DNA of 52,377 nucleotides. Origin: DATLXH01 sp035576005. Its GTDB lineage: Bacteria; Acidobacteriota; Thermoanaerobaculia; Gp7-AA8. Under the pieces are notes generated by a model. That model ran no database searches. It saw nothing but the letters and a program-made list of their open reading frames with translations, and was not told where the DNA came from. The stretch covers positions 1 through 52,377 of the forward strand of contig DATLXH010000027.1 in assembly GCA_035576005.1 (NCBI GenBank), given 5' to 3'. Shown here piece by piece: positions 1 through 7,127 of this stretch. The position numbers and the translations under genes are program-made. Within the stretch, counting starts at the first letter, position 1, and each line of letters starts with the position of its first letter.

Positions 1-157
1 CTCTCCCCGGCGGGGAGAGGGTGGTCGCGTAAGCGACCGGGAGAGGGGCCGCGAGAGATACGAAGACCTCGCTCTTTTCGACGGACTGGCGAGACTTTCA
101 CGCCCCTCTCCCTGCTTCGCTCCGCTCGCTTCCCTCTCCCCGCCGGGGAGAGGGATA
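1..157. repeat. F3 dispersed palindromic repeat, copy 1 (starts at or before window edge)
   Basis: The two ends are inverted copies of a palindrome built on CTCTCCCCGGCGGGGAGAG. The left one is followed by a second small hairpin (GGTCGCGTAAGCGACC). The middle part (about 48-130) matches, in reverse orientation, the element at 34930-35066, including the GGCGTGAAAGTCTCGC core. No coding capacity is seen. It may extend beyond the left edge. It lies upstream of metX; positions 158-287 hold no recognisable riboswitch. Confidence 0.8.
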
Positions 158-287
158 CGCCGCTTCGCGGCTCAACGACGTCAGTCATGAGCAATCTCAT
201 GAGCTTGTACTCAGGTCCATCAGATTTTCTTCCTAATGCGCTGCTCGCCGCGAAGTCGAACGGCCGAGTTTGTTATCCTCCGCCCCG

Positions 288-1400
288 ATGAGCATCTCTC
301 CGATCGCTGGCAACACATTCCTCACTCCGCCAGCACAGACGCTCCAGCTTCCCGAAGGATTTCGTTTCGAGCACGGCCAGCTCATCGCGCCCTTCGAGAT
401 CGCCTACGAAACATACGGTGAGCTCAACGAAGCAAAGTCCAACGCAATCCTTGTCTGTCACGCACTCTCAGCGAGCGCTCACGCCGCTGGCAAGTACGAC
501 ATTGGGGATGAAAAAGCCGGCTGGTGGGACGGTCTGGTCGGTTACGGAAAAGCCATCGATCTCGAACGCCACTTTGTAGTCTGCGTAAACTTCCCCGGCT
601 CTCCTCACGGAACCACATCGCCGAGCTCGCCTGACGCTGAGAGTGGCCTTCCGCACGGCTCGCGTTACCCGTGGGTCACGATTCAGGACATGGTCGAAGC
701 GGAACGTCTGGTGCTCGATCACCTCGGGCTCCACAGTCTGGAATGCGTTGCGGGAGGCTCCCTCGGCGGGATGCAGGTCCTCATGTGGGCGGCGCTTTAT
801 CCTGAGCGAGTACGATCGATCATCACAATGGCGGCTGCTGCCGCGGTGCCCGTCCAGGGCATCGCGTGGCACATCATCGGACGGAAGGTCATCGAAGGCG
901 ATCTTCGCTTCAACGGTGGCGACTATTACGAAGAGGAGACGCTGCGAGGACTGCAGCTTGCCCGCATGGTCGGTCACATGACCTACCTCTCAACGGCGGG
1001 CCTCGAGAAGAAGTTCGGCCGTCGCCGGAGAGGATCGACCCGGCAATTCGAAATCGACTCCTATCTCGAATATCAGGGGAAGAAGTTCGGGGCGAGTTTC
1101 GATGCAAACTCCTACATTCGCATCCAGGCAGGAATGGATGAGATGGACCTCACCGAGCAGTTCGGGACATTGACGAAGGCGTTCGAAAGGTTTGAAGGTC
1201 GAGCGCTACTGATCTCGTTTAATACCGACTGGCTCTTTCCACCAGGAGAGGTCGTGAAGGTTCATGAGGCGCTGAGGGCCCGTCAGCTCGACTCCGAGTA
1301 TCACGAGATCGAGACCACGAACGGCCATGACGCATTCCTAACCGACTACGACCTCATCTCACCGCCAGTCGCTCGATTCCTCGGCAAGAAACACTCGTAA
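288..1400 (+). CDS. metX: Homoserine O-acyltransferase (MetX family)
   Basis: An alpha/beta-hydrolase-fold acyltransferase of methionine synthesis that activates L-homoserine at its hydroxyl, classically with acetyl-CoA. The catalytic triad is visible: nucleophile Ser158 in GGSLGGMQ, Asp314 in NTDWLFPP and His347 in GHDAFL. The 370-residue length fits the family. The start is set at ATG 288 (MSISPIAGN); a TTG 18 bases upstream is open but has no support. No clear Shine-Dalgarno precedes the ATG, and a possible extended -10 (TGTTATCCT) lies only about 10 bases upstream, so a leaderless transcript is possible. The gene stands alone and converges on topA; its TAA falls inside repeat F1. MetX proteins can use succinyl- instead of acetyl-CoA, and the sequence alone does not settle the donor. 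Confidence 0.93.
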   Translation: MSISPIAGNTFLTPPAQTLQLPEGFRFEHGQLIAPFEIAYETYGELNEAKSNAILVCHALSASAHAAGKYDIGDEKAGWWDGLVGYGKAIDLERHFVVCVNFPGSPHGTTSPSSPDAESGLPHGSRYPWVTIQDMVEAERLVLDHLGLHSLECVAGGSLGGMQVLMWAALYPERVRSIITMAAAAAVPVQGIAWHIIGRKVIEGDLRFNGGDYYEEETLRGLQLARMVGHMTYLSTAGLEKKFGRRRRGSTRQFEIDSYLEYQGKKFGASFDANSYIRIQAGMDEMDLTEQFGTLTKAFERFEGRALLISFNTDWLFPPGEVVKVHEALRARQLDSEYHEIETTNGHDAFLTDYDLISPPVARFLGKKHS

Positions 1401-1550
1401 AAGGGGCGAAGCCTTTGGAGTGCGGCAGCCGCAGCTGCCGCTTTCTGAGTCACACCGCGACTGTCGCGACGTCAACGGTTTGATTCACGCGAGCTCGAAA
1501 CAAAAGCGGCAGCTGCGGCTGCCGCACTCCAAAGGCTTCGCCCTTTTACG
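1396..1550. repeat. F1 inverted repeat, copy 1, between convergent metX and topA
   Basis: A 155-bp element with arms of about 50 bp that are nearly perfect inverse complements. They start CGTAAAAGGGGCGAAGCC and end GGCTTCGCCCTTTTACG, with an inner GCGGCAGCCGCAGCTGCCGC palindrome in each arm. The TAA stop codons of both metX and topA lie in its outermost bases. Transcribed from either side it would fold into a long hairpin, so it may serve as a bidirectional terminator. A second copy is at 6467-6611. Confidence 0.9.
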
Positions 1551-3969
1551 TGGCGGCGACTTCGCGGATCTGTGCTCGGTATCCGCACTCGCTGTTGTTG
1601 CACTGCTCGATCTTTCCCTCTCGTTTCGTTTCTTTCTCGAGAAGATAGGGAGCTTTGCATGTCGGACAGAGGCGCGGTACCGGCCGCGCGTTGAGTGCGA
1701 ACTCGCACTTCGGGTAGCGCGAACATGAGTAGAACACTCCGCGGCGCGATCGGCGCTCCACCATGTCCCCTTCCCCGCATGTCGGACACTTCACCCCGGT
1801 CGGGTTTGGAGCCGCGCCTGCTTTCCCGATCTTCCGGATCGTCTTGCATTCCGGGTAGCCTGAGCAACTGTAGAACGGGCCGTAGCGGCCGCTCTTGAGA
1901 ACCATATCCTTGCCGCAGTTCTCGCACGGAGGCTGAGGCTCTTCCGTCAGGTTGGCCTTCAGAAGCTTGGGGTCTTTCGTGTTCTTACAGTCGGGATAGC
2001 CGGTGCACGCGTAGAACTGACCGAAACGCGAGCGTTTGAGCGCCATCGGCTTGCCGCACTTCTCGCAGGTAATCTCCTCCGCTTCCTCGGCGGGCGCGGC
2101 GTCTGTTTCTTTCGCCATTTCCTTGGTGTTCTTACATTCCGGATAGTTCGAGCACGCGAGGAACTCTCCGAACCGGCCGAACTTCATCGCCATCGCCGAG
2201 CCGCACTTGTCGCAGATGTCATCGGTCTTGATTCCGGTTCCTTTGATCTGCTTCATCTCGCCTTTGGCGCGGACGAGATCCTTCTCGAACTGCACCGAAA
2301 AGTCCTTGAGTGAGACCAGCCAGTCAACTTTCCCTTCCTCGATGTTGTCGAGCTCTTCCTCGAGCTGTGCCGTGTACTTTTCACTGATGATGTCTGCAAA
2401 CGACTCCATCAAAAGTTCCGTCACCACCGTACCGAGAGCCGTGGGGGTGAACTTCCCTTCGATCTTCTCGGTGTAATCGCGTGTCTGAATCGTGGTGAGA
2501 ATCGTTCCATAAGTTGAGGGACGACCGATGCCGTTCTCTTCGAGCGCCTTGACGAGCGTGGCTTCTGTGAATCGTGGCGGCGGTTGCGTGAAGTTCTGGC
2601 GCGTGTCGAGACTGAGAAACTCGAGCATCTCCCCTTCCGTCATCCTGGGGAGCGCTTTTGCGCTTTCTTTGAGCTCCTCTTCGGAGGCCTCTGCCGGTTC
2701 TTCTTCCACATCCTGGAACACAGCGAGAAAGCCTGCGAACTTCTGGACTTCGCCAGACGCCCTTAGAGTCAGATTCCCGTTCTTGATGTCGACATCAGTC
2801 ACATCGAACAGTGCAGGCTTCATCTGCGAAGCAACGAAGCGCTCGAAAATCATCTTGTACAGCTGGTACTCCTGTCCGGTCAGATACTCCTTGACCTTCT
2901 CGGGATCGAGTGAGACGGAGGTGGGGCGTATCGCCTCGTGCGCTTCCTGCGCGGCCTTCTTGCCTCTGTAGATGTTCGGTTTCGAAGGGAGGATCTCGTC
3001 GCCGTATCGCTTCGCTATGTAAGCGCGGACCTCGTCGATCGCTTCGTCCGAGACCCGGGGCGAATCGGTTCGCATGTATGTGATGAGACCAACCTGACCC
3101 TCGCTGCCGAGGTCCTTTCCTTCATAGAGCTTCTGCGCGATCCCCATCGTGAGCTTGACCGGAAACTTGAAGCGCCGGTAAGCCTCCTGCTGAAGACGCG
3201 AGGTGATAAACGGTGCCTGCGGCGACTGCTTCTTTTCTTTTTTCGCGATCGATTCGACCTTATAGGTCCCGCTCTTGAGGAGTGCTTCGAGCGACCGGGC
3301 CTGCTCCTCGTTTCCTACTTCTGCCTTCTTTCCTTCGATCTTCGAGAGCTTCGCGACGAATGTTGGCGGCTTACTGGCCTGCAGCTTCGCGCCAAACGTC
3401 CAGTACTCGACGGGAGTGAACCCTTTGATTTCGTTTTCCCGGTCCACGATCATCTTCATCGCGACCGATTGCACGCGGCCGGCAGAGAGTCCGCGCCGAA
3501 CCTTGTCCCAGAGAAGTGGGGAGAGCTTGTAGCCGACCAGGCGATCGAGGACGCGCCTTGCCTGTTGCGCATTCACCTTATTAATGTCGATCTCACCGGG
3601 GCTCTCCATCGCCTTGCGGACGGCGTTTCCCGTGATTTCGTGAAAGAGGATCCGTTTGACCTTCGACGCATCCTTTCCCAGGACCTTCATCACATGCCAG
3701 CCAATCGCCTCCCCTTCGCGATCAGGGTCGGAAGCGATATAGACAATGTCGGCTTTCTTTGCGGCACTGATGAGCTCGCTGACGACTTTTTCCTTTCCTT
3801 CGAGCACTTCATAGGTGGGGAGAAAGGTTTCCTCATCGACCCCAAGCTCGCTCTTCGGCAGGTCGCGGATATGTCCCACCGAGGCTTTCACCGTGTAATC
3901 CTTGCCGATGAATTTGTTGATCGTTTTAGCCTTGGCGGGCGACTCGACGATGACCAGATGTTTTGCCAA
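1546..3969 (-). CDS. topA: DNA topoisomerase I (type IA)
   Basis: Relaxes negative supercoils by cutting and passing single strands. The Toprim domain (about 1-140) has Glu9 in IVESPAKAKT and the DPDREGE acidic motif at 81-87. The active-site tyrosine is Tyr298 in LITYMRTDSPR. The C-terminal part carries five successive four-cysteine zinc ribbons (about 586-612, 635-661, 682-708, 728-755 and 768-795) joined by short acidic or basic linkers. At 807 residues it is slightly shorter than the E. coli enzyme but has more clear C4 modules than the three usually described there. It is monocistronic and its stop lies in repeat F1. Confidence 0.97.
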   Translation of the reverse strand: MAKHLVIVESPAKAKTINKFIGKDYTVKASVGHIRDLPKSELGVDEETFLPTYEVLEGKEKVVSELISAAKKADIVYIASDPDREGEAIGWHVMKVLGKDASKVKRILFHEITGNAVRKAMESPGEIDINKVNAQQARRVLDRLVGYKLSPLLWDKVRRGLSAGRVQSVAMKMIVDRENEIKGFTPVEYWTFGAKLQASKPPTFVAKLSKIEGKKAEVGNEEQARSLEALLKSGTYKVESIAKKEKKQSPQAPFITSRLQQEAYRRFKFPVKLTMGIAQKLYEGKDLGSEGQVGLITYMRTDSPRVSDEAIDEVRAYIAKRYGDEILPSKPNIYRGKKAAQEAHEAIRPTSVSLDPEKVKEYLTGQEYQLYKMIFERFVASQMKPALFDVTDVDIKNGNLTLRASGEVQKFAGFLAVFQDVEEEPAEASEEELKESAKALPRMTEGEMLEFLSLDTRQNFTQPPPRFTEATLVKALEENGIGRPSTYGTILTTIQTRDYTEKIEGKFTPTALGTVVTELLMESFADIISEKYTAQLEEELDNIEEGKVDWLVSLKDFSVQFEKDLVRAKGEMKQIKGTGIKTDDICDKCGSAMAMKFGRFGEFLACSNYPECKNTKEMAKETDAAPAEEAEEITCEKCGKPMALKRSRFGQFYACTGYPDCKNTKDPKLLKANLTEEPQPPCENCGKDMVLKSGRYGPFYSCSGYPECKTIRKIGKAGAAPNPTGVKCPTCGEGDMVERRSRRGVFYSCSRYPKCEFALNARPVPRLCPTCKAPYLLEKETKREGKIEQCNNSECGYRAQIREVAAT

Positions 3970-4104
3970 ACGCGTTTCTCCTGATGCCCCACACGTCGGA
4001 GCGAGTGACGGGAACTGGCCACCCGACGATCAAATTCCAACGAGGTGCGGCCCGTGAACCATACGCAAGGTGACCGGTAAAGACAAACGGGAGGTGTCTT
4101 TCAC

Positions 4105-4326
4105 CCCCCTTCTCCCGGCGGGAGAAGGTGTCGCGTGAGCGACGGATGAGGGTCCCTTTTCCGTGGCTCGATGATCATTCCGATGCGCGGGCAACCATGC
4201 ACTTCTCGAGAAGGCCATCAGCCCGAAGTGAATCCGATTGAGGACGCGTACATCGCGATCCTACTTCGTGCGCAAGACCCTCATCCGGCGCTCGACGCGC
4301 CACCTTCTCCCGTGGGGAGAAGGGAG
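4105..4326. repeat. F3-like inverted repeat pair in the regulator-topA spacer
   Basis: The 365-bp gap between the topA start and the regulator stop holds two arms in inverse orientation. One is at 4105-4154 (CTTCTCCCGGCGGGAGAAGG, then a TCGCGTGAGCGA hairpin and GATGAGGGTC). The other is at 4276-4326 (GACCCTCATCCGGCGCTCG, then a CTTCTCCC...GGGGAGAAGG palindrome). About 120 bp of unremarkable sequence separates them. The palindromic core resembles F3, but the arms are a distinct subtype. No gene is seen in the gap. Confidence 0.75.
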
Positions 4327-4334
4327 CTTACTGC

Positions 4335-5705
4335 TCAGTTCGACTGTGCGTCTTTTTCTTTGTAGCTCTTGGTCTTCGTCAGAAGCAGTTTCTGCGTAAT
4401 CCCCAGGACGTCGGCGGTTCGCTTCTTGTCGCCGTCATTGAGGTGAAGCGTCTCCTCGATCACGATCCTCTCGACCTCTTCCATCGAGACTCCGAGCGGT
4501 AGAGTCAACGTAGTCTTCGAACGCTTCTTGCGTGCGCCAAGGAACTTGTCAGGCAGACACTCGACCGTCAGGGTGTCGGAACGCGCCATGATGAACGCCC
4601 GGTTGATCACGTTCCGAAGTTCGCGGACATTGCCCGGCCATTCATATTGCTGGAGTGCCTCAATGAACTCCGGATCGAACTTGTCGACCTTCTTCTCTTC
4701 CGAATCATTGAGCTTCTCGAGAAAGAAAAACGCAAAGAGCGGAATGTCTTCGAGCCGTTCTCTGAGCGGCGGGACATCAATCGGAAAAACGTTGAGCCTG
4801 TAAAACAGATCTTCGCGCAGGCGGCTGTCAGCGATCGCCTTGGCCGGATCGCGGTTGGAGGCGGCAATGATTCGTGCGTCGATCGCAATTTCTTCGTTGC
4901 CGCCTACTCGACGGAACTTCGATTCCTCCAGGACGCGCAGGAGCTTGACCTGCAACTCGAGCGGCATCTCGGTAATCTCGTCGAGAAAAACCGTTCCGCC
5001 CTTCGCAGTCTCGAAGTATCCCTCACGACGTTTGATGGCGTTTGTGAAGGCGCCTTTCTCGTGACCGAAGATCTCCGACTCGATAAGCGTTGGAGAAATC
5101 GCTCCGCAGTTAAAGGCCACAAAAGGCTTGAGCCTTCTGCGAGAGAGCGTGTGGATCGTATTCGCCACGACCTCTTTCCCCGATCCTGACTCGCCGACTA
5201 TGAAAACGTTGGCGTCGGTGTTTGCCACCATCTCGATCTCTTCGAACAGCTTCTGCATCGCGCGCGATTTGCCTACGAGATGACCAAGCGCGCCCATTTT
5301 CTGAAGCTGACGCCGCAGCTCGAGGATCTCCTGCTTCATGAGCTGTTTGTCTTCGATTGTCTTGAGGATCACCCGAAGACGCGAAAGATCGACCGGCTTC
5401 GTTACATAGTCTTCCGCGCCCACCTTGAGGGCGCGGACAGCCGAGTCGACCGTAGCGTGTCCAGTCAGAATGATGACGGACACGTCGGGATACGTTTCCT
5501 TGATCCGGTGAAGCAGATCGAGTCCCGATCCATCCGGAAGCTTGAGGTCGACGATCGCGACATCGGGGACGAGTTTGGAGACAGCGGCCCAACCACTCTT
5601 GACGTTCTCTTTTACCTGGGCTTCGTAGCCCCATTCTTCGATAACGTCCGCCATACCAGCACTCGTGGCGTGGTCGTCGTCGACAATGAGAATCTGTTTC
5701 ATCAC
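4335..5705 (-). CDS. Sigma-54-dependent response regulator, NtrC family, with variant GAFTNA loop
   Basis: Predicted enhancer-binding activator of sigma-54 promoters. The receiver domain (about 1-120) has the acidic triad at residues 9-11, phospho-acceptor Asp53 in AIVDLKLPDG and the conserved Lys in VTKPVD. The AAA+ domain (about 143-375) has Walker A GESGSGKE (171-178) and Walker B GGTVFLDE. The C-terminal Fis-type helix-turn-helix ends in an unusual recognition-helix region (LGITQKLLLTKTKSY). The sigma-54 contact loop reads GAFTNA (218-223) instead of GAFTGA, with Asn222 encoded at 5040-5042. Its start overlaps the upstream kinase-like gene by the ATGA at 5702-5705, so the pair is probably translated together. 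Target genes cannot be told from the window. Confidence 0.95.
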   Translation of the reverse strand: MMKQILIVDDDHATSAGMADVIEEWGYEAQVKENVKSGWAAVSKLVPDVAIVDLKLPDGSGLDLLHRIKETYPDVSVIILTGHATVDSAVRALKVGAEDYVTKPVDLSRLRVILKTIEDKQLMKQEILELRRQLQKMGALGHLVGKSRAMQKLFEEIEMVANTDANVFIVGESGSGKEVVANTIHTLSRRRLKPFVAFNCGAISPTLIESEIFGHEKGAFTNAIKRREGYFETAKGGTVFLDEITEMPLELQVKLLRVLEESKFRRVGGNEEIAIDARIIAASNRDPAKAIADSRLREDLFYRLNVFPIDVPPLRERLEDIPLFAFFFLEKLNDSEEKKVDKFDPEFIEALQQYEWPGNVRELRNVINRAFIMARSDTLTVECLPDKFLGARKKRSKTTLTLPLGVSMEEVERIVIEETLHLNDGDKKRTADVLGITQKLLLTKTKSYKEKDAQSN

Positions 5706-6391
5706 TCTCCCAGGGGAACCGTCAGGGTCAACTTCAACTCTCCTCCGTTGTCGATGGCCGTCAAATCGCCTCCATAAGTCTCAGCGATGAGTCTTGCGGA
5801 TGCGAGCGACAGCTCAGGATTGCCGGAGGCGTCAGTGTAATAGAATTTGAAAACCTTCGCAGTGTCAAACTCTCCCGCGGGCGCTCTCCCTTCCACCGTT
5901 ATCAGAAGTGCTGAGACGTTTCTGATACAACTTGCGGTCTGACCGTCCATAGAGAGCCGCGCGGCACCCTCGAAGAAGGACTTGACCATTTCACGGGCGC
6001 GCGTCGGGTGGCAAAGCATCATGGGGTGATCGCTGGACGCCGAATCGGGTGTCTTCAGCGGAATCCCGGACTTTCGGGCCGCCTCCTCGAGGAGAGGGCC
6101 AACGTCGACGAGCTCAGGGTCGGGTGAGCCCTTAGGCGGGGACGACAGCAGAAAATACGAATCGACGATCTGCGCGATCCGTCTCAGCTCGACTTCAATG
6201 GCCTTTGAATATTGGTCGAGTTTCGGGTCATCCTCGATCCCGCTGAGCTTGCGGACTCGCATCCGAAGCAGCTCGAGATTCAGAACCGCAATATTGAGCG
6301 GAGTCTTCAGATCGTGAGCAGTGTCCGAGCTTCGTTGAAACGCCGACTTCGCGAAACTCTCCATCCACGACTTCATCATCAACGGTCCCAC
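5702..6391 (-). CDS. Minimal histidine kinase-like or phosphotransferase protein with degenerate ATPase domain
   Basis: A 229-residue soluble protein with no signal peptide, membrane segment or sensor domain. Near the N-terminus is an H-box, AHDLKTPLN, with His26, followed by a long helix pair typical of a DHp dimerisation domain (about 20-95). The rest resembles an HATPase fold only at its end (LASARLIAETYGGDL). The N-box asparagines and the DxGxG and G-box nucleotide loops are not recognisable. Its end overlaps the NtrC-type regulator by 4 bases, which marks it as the likely phosphodonor partner. The arrangement resembles ChpT-type histidine phosphotransferases. It could instead be an active but divergent kinase. 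ATG 6391 and ATG 6376 (MMKSW) are both possible starts. Confidence 0.75.
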   Translation of the reverse strand: MGPLMMKSWMESFAKSAFQRSSDTAHDLKTPLNIAVLNLELLRMRVRKLSGIEDDPKLDQYSKAIEVELRRIAQIVDSYFLLSSPPKGSPDPELVDVGPLLEEAARKSGIPLKTPDSASSDHPMMLCHPTRAREMVKSFFEGAARLSMDGQTASCIRNVSALLITVEGRAPAGEFDTAKVFKFYYTDASGNPELSLASARLIAETYGGDLTAIDNGGELKLTLTVPLGE

Positions 6392-6466
6392 CCGCGCCGA
6401 GTAAGTGCAGAACGCACGCCGTTCCCGTTTCCTCCGTCAGTTGGCATTCGCCTCTACTTCCGAGAG

Positions 6467-6611
6467 GTGCGACGAAGCCTTTGGAGTGCGGCAGCCGCAG
6501 CTGCCGCTTTCTGTGTCACATCGCGATTCTCACGCGACGCCTTGATTTCTCATTCACGCGCGTCCGAAACAAAAGCGGCAGCTGCGGCTGCCGCACTCCA
6601 AAGCTTCGCAC
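6467..6611. repeat. F1 inverted repeat, copy 2
   Basis: This element fills most of the 306-bp spacer between atpC and the kinase-like gene. It has the same arms as the copy at 1396-1550 (GGAGTGCGGCAGCCGCAGC and its inverse), but the ends have diverged (GTGCGACGAAGCC and GCTTCGCAC). The loop differs too, which indicates two independent insertions or old divergence. Confidence 0.88.
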
Positions 6612-6697
6612 GCTATCAACGCAAGTACATTCCGAGACGAGAATATCCAAACTTCCGCTGCTCTCGGAAGTGAAAAGGCCGCGAATTTATCGCCCGC

Positions 6698-7123
6698 TTA
6701 CGGCCGTCCCGCGACCCGGAGCATGACAACGGATTCGTCGAGGCGAGCCTGCGCCGCCGGGAACCCTTCATCGTGCGACGCCAGGGACGCCAGCTCCTTC
6801 TCCGCCTCGACCCGCGTTTTCTCTGCCGCGGCGACATCGATTTCTTCTGCTAGCTTCGCACCCTCGGCCATGACGATCACCCGGTCCGGCAACACCTCCG
6901 CAAATCCCCATGAGAGCACGATCTGCCGCTCTTCGGAGCCGCGCCTGTACATCAGCCGCCCGATGCTGAGCGTAGTCAAAAGGGGAGTGTGCCCCGGCAG
7001 GATCCCTAGCTCGCCATCCGTCCCCGGAAGCACGACTTCGTCGACCTCGGTCTCGAGAATCTTCTGCTCGCTGGTGACGATCAGCAGGCGCAGAGATGTT
7101 GGCGATCCGCTAGGTTCTGCCAT
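6698..7123 (-). CDS. atpC: ATP synthase F1 epsilon subunit
   Basis: Central-stalk subunit that couples rotation and inhibits ATP hydrolysis. The 141 residues contain the N-terminal beta-sandwich with the family signature VVLPGTDGELGILPGHTPLL (about 27-46), followed by a C-terminal helical hairpin rich in Ala, Glu and Lys (about 95-135). It is the last gene of the atp operon, starting 4 bases after the atpD stop. The F1 repeat starts less than 100 bp beyond its end and may act as the operon terminator. Confidence 0.95.
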   Translation of the reverse strand: MAEPSGSPTSLRLLIVTSEQKILETEVDEVVLPGTDGELGILPGHTPLLTTLSIGRLMYRRGSEERQIVLSWGFAEVLPDRVIVMAEGAKLAEEIDVAAAEKTRVEAEKELASLASHDEGFPAAQARLDESVVMLRVAGRP

Positions 7124-7127
7124 CGCC

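Noticed and set aside
157..287. SAM riboswitch upstream of metX
   Set aside because: No SAM-I or SAM-II helices or conserved core could be recognised; only a short palindrome (TCATGAGCAATCTCATGA) is visible.
2938..3984. 348-codon open frame on the plus strand opposite topA
   Set aside because: It is a high-GC shadow of topA, with no start signal and no recognisable domain.
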